Origin: Burkholderia sp. FERM BP-3421
Lineage (GTDB): Bacteria > Pseudomonadota > Gammaproteobacteria > Burkholderiales > Burkholderiaceae
Direction: 5' to 3'
Assembly (NCBI RefSeq): GCF_028657905.1
Contig: NZ_CP117782.1
Location: 2,790,001 to 2,854,000 of the forward strand
DNA: 64,000 nt
Shown: one piece after another, positions 17,576-26,207 of the stretch
Layout: each line of letters starts with the position of its first letter
Position numbering within the stretch: position 1 is the stretch's first letter
Notes under the pieces: model-generated
The model's database searches: none
Seen by the model: the letters and a program-made list of their open reading frames with translations, nothing else
Told to the model about the DNA's origin: nothing
Made by a program: the position numbers and the translations under genes

Positions 17576-18652
17576 TTAGAACTTCGCACGAATCCCGGCG
17601 CCGAACGTATTGCCGCTCGACATGCCGGACAAACGGTCGTTCATGTAGGCCGTGTAGACGTCGGTGCGCTTCGACAGCGGATAGTCGTAGCCGAGCGCCC
17701 AGGTCTGGCGCGTCTGGTCGAGGCCGCCCGCGTCGCGCGAGTACGCGTAGGACGCCATCACGCTGCCCGCGCCGAGCGGCACCGTGACCCCGCCCTGCGC
17801 GGTGTTCACATGCCAGCTGCCCGAGATCTGGTCGTTCTTCGTATACATGTACTGGCCGAACAACTTCACGAACTTGAGGTCGTAGCTGACCCCGAGCTGC
17901 GCCACGCCCTGACTCTTCATGCCGGCGACGAGCGGCCCGAGGTCGCCCGGGTTGTTGTTGAAGTTCACATACTGGTAGACGGCCGTCGCGGCGAACGGGC
18001 CGTTGAAGTAGAGGAACTGGCCGCTCCATTTCTTCGATGCATTGCTGCCCGCCTGATTGCCGAGCGCGTACATCACGCTGCCGCTCAAGCCGTGATAGTT
18101 CGGCGTGGTATACGACACCGCGTTGTTCCAGCCCGAATCGCCGACGACGCCCTGGTCGGTCGTATAGGTCGGGAACGTGCCGAGGCCGAGGAACACGTGG
18201 TAGACCATCGGCGAGAACACATACGAGTCGATGAACGGATTGAACAGGATCGTCGACACGAACAGATGCGTCGTCAGCCGGCCCGCGGTGACGGTGCCGT
18301 ACGGCGTCTCGAGGCCGACGTAGGAATTGCGCGCGAAGAAGGTGTCGCCGTTGAAGCGGCCGTAGTTGCCGTTCTGCGGCCGGAAGAAATCCTCGAGCGT
18401 GAAGATCGCCTTGTAGCCGCCGCCGAGATCCTCGGTGCCGCGCACGCCCCAGTATGAGGTCGACATCCCGCCGCCCTGCACGCCCCACGCGCGCTCGCCG
18501 CCCGGGAATTTCTGCGCGCCGACCCAGGCGTCGACCTGCCCGTACAGTTGGATGCTCGATTGCGCATGCGCGCCGGTCGCGCCGGCGGCGAGCGTCGCCG
18601 CGGCGGCGAACGCGAAAGAGGTATGCAGCGCCCGGCTGGCAAGTGACTTCAT
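17576..18652 (-). CDS. General porin (OmpC-like, beta-proteobacterial type), 358 aa
   Basis: This outer-membrane trimeric porin carries a signal peptide ending GAHAQSSIQLYGQVDAWVG, the classic start of mature Burkholderia porins, and ends in Phe (GIRAKF), the BAM recognition residue. Alternating amphipathic strands and the conserved WGVRGTEDLGGGYKAIF element support it. I use ATG 18652 because GGAG precedes it and the signal peptide begins there. A terminator follows. Pore selectivity is unknown. Confidence 0.93.
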   Translation of the reverse strand: MKSLASRALHTSFAFAAAATLAAGATGAHAQSSIQLYGQVDAWVGAQKFPGGERAWGVQGGGMSTSYWGVRGTEDLGGGYKAIFTLEDFFRPQNGNYGRFNGDTFFARNSYVGLETPYGTVTAGRLTTHLFVSTILFNPFIDSYVFSPMVYHVFLGLGTFPTYTTDQGVVGDSGWNNAVSYTTPNYHGLSGSVMYALGNQAGSNASKKWSGQFLYFNGPFAATAVYQYVNFNNNPGDLGPLVAGMKSQGVAQLGVSYDLKFVKLFGQYMYTKNDQISGSWHVNTAQGGVTVPLGAGSVMASYAYSRDAGGLDQTRQTWALGYDYPLSKRTDVYTAYMNDRLSGMSSGNTFGAGIRAKF

Positions 18653-19061
18653 TGGATCTCCACGTGTTTGTCGAAAAAAGACGGCGCAAGCGCGTTGTTG
18701 TTGGTACGGGCGGAGGCCTGCGTCGATTGGGGCGCTGCCATCTTTACGGACCATTTTTCCGGTCAAAAAAGAGGGCGCTTATTGCGGGTATAGCGTCCGC
18801 ATTAACTTCCCCGCGTTTTGGCGGGATTCAGCAGACGAAAGCGGGGGCAAACCACCTGACGAAATGCTTTCGCGCACCGCGCGAGCGCGCGCGCGGCGGC
18901 AGACGAATCCTGCGTCGAGCCCGACGCATGCGCGCCCGTCGCGGCTGCGCGGCTGCGCGGCGCGAAAGATACCTAAGCCGGAAGGGGTGCGGGAGATTTG
19001 CGGAGGGACTGTGGCGAATTTGCATCATCGGGCGGCGCGCCGCGCCGCCCGATGATGCGGG
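18653..19061. other. Porin upstream region, no gene recognised
   Basis: This 409-base gap holds the porin promoter region and, at its left end, AT-rich runs (around 18750-18800) unlike the coding sequence. The frames here are Arg-rich shadows. The large palindrome at 19022-19058 is listed separately. Confidence 0.4.
19022..19058. terminator. 37-base near-perfect palindrome, possible terminator
   Basis: Arms of 18 bases (19022-19039 and 19041-19058) are perfect inverted copies with a single base between. It starts four bases after the stop of the minus-strand gene at 19062. There is no clean T-tract on the minus strand (GCAAATTCG follows), so it may be a stabilising hairpin or a weak terminator. 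Confidence 0.55.
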
Positions 19062-19490
19062 TCAGTTGCGGTAGAACGACGAGAAGAACGGCGGACGCCC
19101 GGCGTCTTCCTGCGTGCGCGGCGGCGGCATCGGCCGGCCGCCGCGTTCTTCGTTGTAGCGGGTGACGTCGGCTCGGATCGAGCCGGCGCGCATCGGCACC
19201 GTGCCGTCGGGCGGATGCGGCACGCCGCGCGCCTCGGCGCTGATCGGGCGATAGGGGCTGCCTTGCGCGGCGTAACGGCCATACGACGGCGTCGGACGCA
19301 GGCCCCAGCGCTGCTGGCCATAAGCGTTCGCACCGGGCCGCGCCTCGCCGCCATGCGCCGCCCCGTAGCCACCGCCTAAACCACGTCCGGCGCCATGCGG
19401 CGGCTGCGCGCACGCGAGCGACACCAGCAGCACGCCCAATGCGCCCGCCGCCCATCGCCCGATCATCCGTCCTGCACGTGCCGTCATCAT
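19062..19490 (-). CDS. Exported Gly/Pro/Arg-rich hypothetical protein, 142 aa
   Basis: No family is recognised. From the Met at 19490 the protein has a basic start, one hydrophobic segment (WAAGALGVLLVSLACA) that can act as a signal peptide or lipobox (SLAC), then a low-complexity Gly/Tyr/Pro/Arg region and a more ordered SIRADVTRYNEERG segment. The upstream Met at 19538 is an alternative. The coding bias fits the genome, and the frame is bounded by a palindrome downstream. Confidence 0.62.
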   Translation of the reverse strand: MMTARAGRMIGRWAAGALGVLLVSLACAQPPHGAGRGLGGGYGAAHGGEARPGANAYGQQRWGLRPTPSYGRYAAQGSPYRPISAEARGVPHPPDGTVPMRAGSIRADVTRYNEERGGRPMPPPRTQEDAGRPPFFSSFYRN

Positions 19491-19867
19491 CCTGATTACC
19501 CGCCGATTTCCCGCGTCTGTGCGCTCGACGCGCGGCACGGGAGCCTTTCAGCAGTAATTTATGAGGGCCTCGCAAACGTGTCGAGCCGAAAAATGTTAGT
19601 CCGCCGGCACCGGTGTAACACCGTGTTACTGCTGGTTTTTTCAGGTTTTGCCGCCGCCTCGGACGGGCCTGCCAAGGCGCCGCATTTGACATTCCGACCG
19701 TAAGCCTCTGTATTTTTTAAGCGACATCCGGCGAATCGCGCCCCAGAAATAACCATTTACCGAACTCATCAATCGATGCATGGAATGAATTTGTCTATTT
19801 AATAGGCGACCCGGAGAATGGCGCATCCGGGACGCGCAAGCGTCCCCGCTCTTATCCGGATTCCGTC
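19491..19867. other. Intergenic, AT-rich right half
   Basis: There are 377 bases between divergent genes. From about 19690 to 19810 the sequence is AT-rich (TCTGTATTTTTTAAG, GTCTATTTAATAGG), which suits promoters for the transporter to the right. No gene is seen. Confidence 0.4.
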
Positions 19868-20902
19868 ATGGCCCGTCCCCGTTTCGTCCCCGACAACTTC
19901 ACCCTCGCACTCGTCGGCACCGTGGTGCTCGCGAGCCTGCTGCCGTGCCACGGCCCGGCCGCCCACGCCTTCAACTGGGCGACCAACATCGCGGTCGGCC
20001 TGCTGTTCTTCCTGCACGGCGCGAAGCTGTCGCGCGAAGCGATCATCGCCGGCGCGACCCATTGGCGGCTGCACGCGGTCGTGCTGCTCAGCACCTTCGC
20101 GCTGTTCCCGCTGCTCGGCCTCGCGCTCAAGCCGCTGCTGTCGCCGCTCGTCACGCCGGCGCTCTATGCGGGCGTGCTGTTCCTGTGCACGCTGCCTTCC
20201 ACGGTCCAGTCGTCGATCGCCTTCACCTCGATCGCGAAGGGCAACGTGCCGGCCGCGGTCTGCTCGGCGTCCGCGTCGAGCCTGCTCGGCATCTTCCTCA
20301 CGCCCGCGCTGGTCGGCCTCATGATCACCTCGCAGGCGGGCGGCGGCGCATCGCCGTGGAGCACCATCGGCAGCATCGTGATGCAACTGCTCGTGCCGTT
20401 CGTCGCCGGCCAGTTGCTGCGCCCCGTGATCGGCGCATGGATCGAGCGCAACCGCGGCGTGCTGCGCTTCGTCGATCAGGGCTCGATCCTGCTCGTCGTC
20501 TACGTGGCGTTCAGCGAGGCCGTGAACCAGGGGCTCTGGCACCAGATCCCGCCCAGCGCGCTGCTCGGGCTCATCGTCGTCAACGTCGTGCTGCTCGCGA
20601 TCGCGCTGCTGCTCACCATGTTCGTCAGCAAGCGGCTCGGCTTCAATCGCGCGGACCAGATCACGATCATCTTCTGCGGCTCGAAGAAGAGCCTCGCCGC
20701 CGGCGTGCCGATGGCGAAGGTGATCTTCGCGGCGCACGCGGTCGGCGCGGTGGTGCTGCCGCTGATGCTGTTCCACCAGATCCAGCTGATGACCTGCGCG
20801 GCGCTCGCGCAACGCTGGGGCGCCCGCGACCTCGGCGCGGATGAAGGCGAAGCGACGCACGGCGGCAGCGGCGGCAACGCGCTGCGCACCCGCGATCGGT
20901 GA
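19868..20902 (+). CDS. Bile acid:sodium symporter-family permease (YfeH-like), 344 aa
   Basis: This inner-membrane protein has about ten helices of the BASS fold. The segments NIAVGLLFFLHGAKLSREAI and TLPSTVQSSIAFTSIAKGN are the helix-break regions that bind sodium and substrate in the family. The C-terminal 30 residues are hydrophilic. Relatives transport organic anions; the substrate here is unknown. It is monocistronic by position. Confidence 0.85.
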   Translation: MARPRFVPDNFTLALVGTVVLASLLPCHGPAAHAFNWATNIAVGLLFFLHGAKLSREAIIAGATHWRLHAVVLLSTFALFPLLGLALKPLLSPLVTPALYAGVLFLCTLPSTVQSSIAFTSIAKGNVPAAVCSASASSLLGIFLTPALVGLMITSQAGGGASPWSTIGSIVMQLLVPFVAGQLLRPVIGAWIERNRGVLRFVDQGSILLVVYVAFSEAVNQGLWHQIPPSALLGLIVVNVVLLAIALLLTMFVSKRLGFNRADQITIIFCGSKKSLAAGVPMAKVIFAAHAVGAVVLPLMLFHQIQLMTCAALAQRWGARDLGADEGEATHGGSGGNALRTRDR

Positions 20903-21690
20903 GGCGCCGGCCGCGCGCGGCGCGGTGAGCCGCGCGGCCGGGTCGGGATGAGCGGCAGCGGCTCGTCCTGCCCGGGATCGTCCGGCCGTCCCGCACCCTG
21001 CCATCGCTTCTGCGAACCGCACGTGCCGGGCCGGCCGCCATCCATTCATCCCCTCGCCGTCCATCGCATTCCTGACGCACACGAGCCCGGAATGACGAGG
21101 CGCGTTCATCGAGCACTCCCGTGCGACGGGTTCGTCCTCGCGCATCACGACGCCCGCGCCCCAGCCGCTTGCCGGCGATCGATCACGCGCGGCGCGCGGC
21201 GGGCGAAACGCACGACGTGCATGCTTCGCGTCCGTTCGGGGAGTGCGGCGGGCCGCCTCGCACGAGCGCATCGACGGTCCTTGGTTGATCGTCCCGCCGG
21301 GCCGGCGCGCGACATTTCCTCGATGGGCAATCGAAAGGCTTCACACGCATGCTCCGCCCCATCCGATGAATGTGAGACGGGCCGTCCCGCTCAAGCGCAT
21401 CGACGCTCCTGATTGATCGCCCCGCCGGGCCGGCGCGCGACATGCCATCGATAAAGCACAGCGCCTCCCGCCTCGGCATCCGCCGAATCCGACGGCTCGC
21501 GCGCGTCCCGATCCGCGCAAGGCGGCCCCCTCCGGCCTCCCCCCTTTCTCGACCGACCCGCGCGCCCCCTCGCTGCAATCGTTTGCCCGCACGCGCCCCC
21601 CCACGACAGTGCATCGCGTCACAAAAAATTCATTCAACTCGCGCGCCCGGCTGCCGTTAAGGCCGGCGTTCCGTCGTCATCGTCCACCCC
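20903..21690. other. 788-base intergenic region containing a direct repeat
   Basis: No gene is recognised. The region has short frames on the minus strand that share wording (SRAGPAGRS and RPSH-type fragments) because of the direct repeat at 21249-21443, not because of a real gene family. Confidence 0.4.
21249..21443. repeat. Imperfect direct repeat, two copies about 129 bases apart
   Basis: Copy one (21249-21315) and copy two (21378-21443) share CGGGCCG, GCGCATCGACG, TTGATCG and the block CCCGCCGGGCCGGCGCGCGACAT. Weaker similarity continues to the left (GCATGCTTCGC against GCATGCTCCGC). It looks like an old tandem duplication of a noncoding segment. Confidence 0.75.
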
Positions 21691-23544
21691 ATGCCCTCAC
21701 CCACCCGCGCCGCCACCGACTCCGTCAGCATCGCCTCGCTGATCGCGGCGCGTGCGCTCACCGCGGTGTTCCAGCCGATCGTCGACATCGAGGCCGGCGC
21801 CATCATCGGCTACGAAGGCCTGATCCGCGGCCCGTCCGGCTCGCCGCTCGAACAGCCGGCCGCGCTGTTCGCGCAGGCCGCGCGCGAGGGCGCGTCGATC
21901 GCGCTCGAACACGCGGCCGCGGCCGCCTGCATCGAAGCGTTCGCCACGCTCGCGTGCGACGGCAAGCTGTTCCTCAATTTCAGCGCGAACGCGATCCTGC
22001 AGTTCGCGACCGTGCGCGAGCATGCGCAGGCCCTGCTGCAGCGCATGGGCTTCAACGCGGAACGGATCGTCATCGAGCTGACCGAACAGAACGCGATCCC
22101 CGACGTCGGCGACTTCGCGTCCGCGATCGCCGCGCTGCGCCAGGCCGGCGTCCAGTTCGCGCTCGACGACTACGGCACCGCGAACGCCAGCATGAACCTG
22201 TGGGTGAGCCTGCATCCCGACGTCGTGAAGATCGACCGCTTCTTCATCCACGACATCGCCAACGATCCGCTCAAGTTCGAGGCCGTCAAGGCGATGCAGC
22301 ACTTCGCGAACGCGAGCGGCGCGAAGCTGATCGCCGAAGGCATCGAGAACGAGGCGGACCTGATCGTCGTGCGCGACATGGGCATCGGCTGCGGCCAGGG
22401 CTTCTTCCTCGGCCGGCCACATGCGCATCCCGCGCGCCGGGTCGCGCCGGACGCGCACGACGCGATCCGCGCGCAGCACATCGCGGTGTTTCCGGGCGCG
22501 ACCCGCGCCGGGCCCGCGCCGCGCCCGGGCAGCGGCACGGTGGTCGCGAAGATGCTGGTCAGCGCGCCCGCGCTGCCGCGCCGCGCCACCAACAACGACG
22601 TGCTCGAACTGTTCAATCGCCTGCCCGACCTGCATGCGGTCGCGGTCGTCGAGGGCGATCACCCGATCGCGCTGATCAACCGGCGCAGCTTCATGGACCG
22701 CTACGCGCTGCCCTATCACCGCGAGGTGTTCGGCAAGAAGGCCTGCCTGCAATTCGCGAACGACGCGCCCGTGATCATCGAAAACACCATGACGGTCGAG
22801 CAGATGGCCAAGCTGCTGACGAGCAACGACCAGCGCTACCTGGCCGACGGCTTCGTGATCACCGAACGCGGCCGCTATCTCGGCCTCGGCACCGGCGAGA
22901 ACCTGGTGCGCGCGGTCACCGAGGTGCGAATCGAGGCAGCCCGCTACGCGAATCCGCTGACCTTCCTGCCCGGCAACATCCCGATCAGCTCGCACATCGC
23001 GCGCCTCGTCGACAACGAGGCCGGCTTCCACGCGTGCTACGTCGACCTGAACCAGTTCAAGCCGTTCAACGACCAGTACGGCTACTGGCAGGGCGACGAG
23101 GTGCTGAAGTTCGCCGCCACCGTGCTCGCCCACGTGTGCGACCCGACGCGCGACTTCCTCGGCCACGTCGGCGGCGACGATTTCCTCGTGCTGTTCCAGA
23201 GCGCCGACTGGACCGCGCGCGTGAAGCGCGCGATCCGTCATTTCAACGAAGGCGCGCAGCGCTTCTACGCGCCGGCCGACCGGCTCGCGGGCGGCATTCG
23301 CGGCGAGGACCGCTACGGCAACCCGGCCTTCCACGGCTTCGTGACGATGGCGATCGGCTGCGTGCACGTGCCGCCCGCGGCCGGCCGCGCGCTGCGCTAC
23401 GGCAGCGACGAGATCGCGTCGGTCGCCGCGCTCGCGAAGCGGCGCGCGAAGCAGCAGCCGGGCGGCTATTTCCTGATCGACATCGAGGAAGGCAGCGCCT
23501 GGCTGCGCGCGCGCGGCGACGCGGCGCCCGTCGAGCTGGACTGA
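21691..23544 (+). CDS. EAL-CBS-GGDEF cyclic-di-GMP protein, 617 aa
   Basis: This cytoplasmic signalling protein has an N-terminal EAL phosphodiesterase domain (about 20-245), a CBS-pair-like middle (about 300-415) and a C-terminal GGDEF domain (about 430-600). In the EAL domain the catalytic set is present: YEGLIR (EAL position as EGL), LNFSANA, IELTEQ, LDDYGTA, VKIDRFF, AEGIENE and GQGFFLG. The GGDEF motif is GGDDF near residue 493, with no RxxD inhibitory site just before it. This suggests an active phosphodiesterase whose GGDEF may sense GTP or be a cyclase. It has no membrane segment, so input may come through the CBS part (nucleotides). Confidence 0.92.
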   Translation: MPSPTRAATDSVSIASLIAARALTAVFQPIVDIEAGAIIGYEGLIRGPSGSPLEQPAALFAQAAREGASIALEHAAAAACIEAFATLACDGKLFLNFSANAILQFATVREHAQALLQRMGFNAERIVIELTEQNAIPDVGDFASAIAALRQAGVQFALDDYGTANASMNLWVSLHPDVVKIDRFFIHDIANDPLKFEAVKAMQHFANASGAKLIAEGIENEADLIVVRDMGIGCGQGFFLGRPHAHPARRVAPDAHDAIRAQHIAVFPGATRAGPAPRPGSGTVVAKMLVSAPALPRRATNNDVLELFNRLPDLHAVAVVEGDHPIALINRRSFMDRYALPYHREVFGKKACLQFANDAPVIIENTMTVEQMAKLLTSNDQRYLADGFVITERGRYLGLGTGENLVRAVTEVRIEAARYANPLTFLPGNIPISSHIARLVDNEAGFHACYVDLNQFKPFNDQYGYWQGDEVLKFAATVLAHVCDPTRDFLGHVGGDDFLVLFQSADWTARVKRAIRHFNEGAQRFYAPADRLAGGIRGEDRYGNPAFHGFVTMAIGCVHVPPAAGRALRYGSDEIASVAALAKRRAKQQPGGYFLIDIEEGSAWLRARGDAAPVELD

Positions 23545-23642
23545 CGGCGACGGCTGCTCGTCGGGCAGCCCGCGCGGAACGGGCGCGCGGATGGACGACC
23601 CGCGTCGCCGGGCGACGGCGCGCCGGATCGCCTCCGTCAACG

Positions 23643-23666
23643 CCTCTGCCTCTGCCTCTGCCTCTG
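23643..23666. repeat. CCTCTG hexanucleotide microsatellite, 4 copies
   Basis: Four perfect copies of CCTCTG are followed by a fifth degenerate CCTCCG. It is noncoding, between the EAL/GGDEF gene and the LacI-type gene. Confidence 0.85.
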
Positions 23667-23752
23667 CCTCCGTTATCGTCTCCGCCCACTCCACTGTCTC
23701 CGTGGTCCGCGCTGTCCACGCTGCCCCCCAAAACCGCCCCCCTCCTTTACTA

Positions 23753-23778
23753 TTCGTTTAGTATTTTTACTAAACGAA
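23753..23778. promoter_or_regulatory. Perfect palindrome, likely LacI-family operator
   Basis: TTCGTTTAGTA, a four-T spacer and TACTAAACGAA form a 26-base perfect inverted repeat 120 bases before the LacI gene start. The right half resembles AATATTTTTACTATACAAT near 23850. LacI-family proteins bind such palindromes, so an autoregulatory operator is likely. A terminator is less likely, since there is no GC stem. Confidence 0.65.
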
Positions 23779-23898
23779 CAAATGGGCTTTATCCTTTTAA
23801 ATACGGGTATTTACCAGCCCATCAGCCTCGGTTTTCAGCTTGATCGACAATATTTTTACTATACAATCGCCGTCACCCTAAACACCCGGATCCGGACC

Positions 23899-24918
23899 AT
23901 GGGCACGACCATTCGCGATGTGGCGCATGCGGCCAACGTATCGATCGGCACCGTGTCGCGCGCGCTCAAGAACCAGCCCGGCTTGTCCGAAGCGACGCGC
24001 GAGCGGATCGTCGAGGTCGCGCAGCGGCTCGGCTACGATCCCGCGCAGCTGCGGCCCCGCATCCGGCGCCTGACCTTCCTGCTGCACCGGCAGCACAACA
24101 ACTTCGCGGCGACGCCGTTCTTCTCGCACGTGCTGCACGGCGTCGAGGACGCCTGCCGCGAGCGCGGCATCGTGCCGACGCTGCTGACGGCCGGCCCGAC
24201 CGACGACGTGATCCGCCAGATGCGCCCGCACGCGCCCGACGCGATCGCGGTCGCGGGCTTCATGGAGCCGGAGACGCTCGAGGCGCTCGCCGCGACCGGC
24301 CGCCCGCTCGTGCTGATCGACCTGTGGGCGCCCGGCCTGCGCTCGGTGAACATCGACAACCACGGCGGCGCGGCGCTCGCGATGCGGCATCTGTTCGCGG
24401 CCGGCCGCCGCCGCATCGCGTTCATCGGCGGCTCGCTCGCGCACTACAGCATCGCCCAGCGCGCGCTCGGCTACCGCCGCGCGTTCTTCGAGGCCGGCCT
24501 GCTGTTCGATCCGTCGCTCGAGGTGACGATCGACGCCGGCCTCGATCCCGACACCGGCGCGGCGCGCGCGATGCAGCAGCTGCTCGACGCGCCCGGGCCG
24601 CGCCCCGACGCCGTGTTCGCGTTCAACGACGCCGCCGCGCTCGCCGCGCTGCGCGTGTGCGTGGCGCGCGGCGTGCGGGTGCCGGAAGACATCGCGTTCG
24701 TCGGCTTCGACGACATCCCCGCCGCCGCGCACGCCGCGCCGCCGCTGACGACGCTCGCCGTCGACAAGGAAGCGCTCGGCCGGCTCGGCGTCGAACTGCT
24801 GCTCGCCGACGCGCCCGAGCGCAGCGAAATCAGCCTGCCCGTGCAACTGGTCGCGCGGGCCAGCAGCCTCGGCGTCGCGCAAGCGGCGCCCATCCTCACC
24901 TCGGTCATCGGATCATGA
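23899..24918 (+). CDS. LacI-family sugar regulator, 339 aa
   Basis: This repressor has a LacI HTH at the N-terminus (TTIRDVAHAANVSIGTVSRALKNQ) followed by the hinge helix and a ribose-binding-protein-like sensor domain (VLIDLWAPG, FAFNDAAALAALR, FVGFDDIP). I use ATG 23899 because the HTH starts at once; the longer upstream frame is AT-rich noncoding. The gene overlaps the AGE-family gene by ATGA. It most likely represses its own operon until the sugar, or a derivative, binds. Confidence 0.92.
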   Translation: MGTTIRDVAHAANVSIGTVSRALKNQPGLSEATRERIVEVAQRLGYDPAQLRPRIRRLTFLLHRQHNNFAATPFFSHVLHGVEDACRERGIVPTLLTAGPTDDVIRQMRPHAPDAIAVAGFMEPETLEALAATGRPLVLIDLWAPGLRSVNIDNHGGAALAMRHLFAAGRRRIAFIGGSLAHYSIAQRALGYRRAFFEAGLLFDPSLEVTIDAGLDPDTGAARAMQQLLDAPGPRPDAVFAFNDAAALAALRVCVARGVRVPEDIAFVGFDDIPAAAHAAPPLTTLAVDKEALGRLGVELLLADAPERSEISLPVQLVARASSLGVAQAAPILTSVIGS

Positions 24919-26207
24919 CGACTTTCGCTTCGCCCTCTTCCTGCCCTGCGCCCGACGCGCCGGCCACGCCCGCGCCTGCCGTCGCGAGTTTCCGCGACCC
25001 GGCGTTCCTGCTGTCGCACGTACGGGACACGCTGCGCTTCTACGCGCCGACGGTGTTCGACCCGAGCGGCGGCTTCTTCCATTTCTTCCGCGACGACGGC
25101 GCGGTGTACGACCGCACGACCCGCCACCTCGTCAGCAGCTGCCGCTTCGTCTTCAACTATGCGATGGCCTACCGGCAGTTCGGCGACCCGCGCGATCTCG
25201 ACTACACGCGCCACGGCCTGCGCTTCCTGCGCGACGCGCACTGGGACGCGGCCCTGCAGGGCTACGACTGGGAACTCGACTGGCGCGACGGCCGCAAGCA
25301 CGCGACGCTCGACGGCACGCGCCACTGCTACGGGCTCGCGTTCGTGCTGCTCGCGGCCGCGCACGCGACGATGGCGGGCGTCGACGAGGCGCGGCCGCTG
25401 ATCGCCGACACCTTCGCCCTGATGGAGCGCCATTTCTGGGATGCCCGCGGCGGCCTCTACATGGACGACGCGACGCCCGACTGGCGCGTATCCGGCTATC
25501 GCGGCCAGAACGCGAACATGCATGCGGCCGAGGCGCTGCTCGCCGCCTACGAGGCGACCGGCGAGACCTCGTACCTCGACCGCGCGGAATTGCTCGCGAC
25601 CCACATCACGCGCCGCCAGGCCGCGCTGTCGCAAGACCTCGTCTGGGAACACTTCCACGCGGACTGGTCGGTCGACTGGGACTACAACAAGGAAGACAGC
25701 TCGAACATCTTCCGGCCGTGGGGCTTCCAGCCGGGCCACCAGACCGAATGGGCGAAGCTGCTGCTGATCCTCGAACGGCACCGCCCGCTCGACTGGCTGC
25801 TGCCGCGCGCGGTGGAACTGTTCGACGCGGCGCTCGCGCACGCCTGGGACGCGGATCACGGCGGGCTGTACTACGGCTTCGGCCCCGACTACACGATCTG
25901 CGACCACAACAAGTATTTCTGGGTGCAGGCCGAGACCTTCGCGGCCGCCGCGCTGCTCGCCGCGCGCACCGGCAGCGAACGCTTCTGGGACTGGTATGAC
26001 GAGATCTGGCGCTACAGCTGGGCGCACTTCGTCGATCACCGCTACGGCGCGTGGTACCGCATCCTCACCTGCGACAACCGCAAGTACAGCGACGAGAAGA
26101 GCCCCGCCGGCAAAACCGACTATCACACGATGGGCGCGTGCTACGAAGTGCTGAACGCGCTGCCGGCCGCCGTCCTCGCCCACCCGCAACCGGAGTCCGC
26201 GCAATGA
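24915..26207 (+). CDS. AGE-family sugar isomerase/epimerase (mannose isomerase-like), 430 aa
   Basis: This is an alpha6/alpha6-barrel enzyme of the N-acylglucosamine 2-epimerase family. Three conserved active-site histidines of the mannose isomerase/YihS group are visible: His137 (TRHCYGLAF), His265 (PGHQTEWAKLL) and His394 (KTDYHTMGACYE). With a PfkB kinase next, conversion of free mannose (or a similar aldose) to fructose is the likely reaction. It overlaps both the regulator upstream and the kinase downstream by four bases, so the three are translationally coupled. A cellobiose 2-epimerase role is the main alternative. Confidence 0.88.
   Translation: MTTFASPSSCPAPDAPATPAPAVASFRDPAFLLSHVRDTLRFYAPTVFDPSGGFFHFFRDDGAVYDRTTRHLVSSCRFVFNYAMAYRQFGDPRDLDYTRHGLRFLRDAHWDAALQGYDWELDWRDGRKHATLDGTRHCYGLAFVLLAAAHATMAGVDEARPLIADTFALMERHFWDARGGLYMDDATPDWRVSGYRGQNANMHAAEALLAAYEATGETSYLDRAELLATHITRRQAALSQDLVWEHFHADWSVDWDYNKEDSSNIFRPWGFQPGHQTEWAKLLLILERHRPLDWLLPRAVELFDAALAHAWDADHGGLYYGFGPDYTICDHNKYFWVQAETFAAAALLAARTGSERFWDWYDEIWRYSWAHFVDHRYGAWYRILTCDNRKYSDEKSPAGKTDYHTMGACYEVLNALPAAVLAHPQPESAQ

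Larger units (their letters stand above)
23545..23898. promoter_or_regulatory. Upstream region of the LacI sugar operon
   Basis: This 354-base region changes from GC-rich to AT-rich at about 23740. It includes a CCTCTG microsatellite (23643-23666), a perfect 11-base-arm palindrome (23753-23778), and a second TATTTTTACTA half-like element near 23851-23865 that overlaps a possible -10 (TATACAAT). The layout suggests autoregulated promoters for the operon. Confidence 0.6.
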
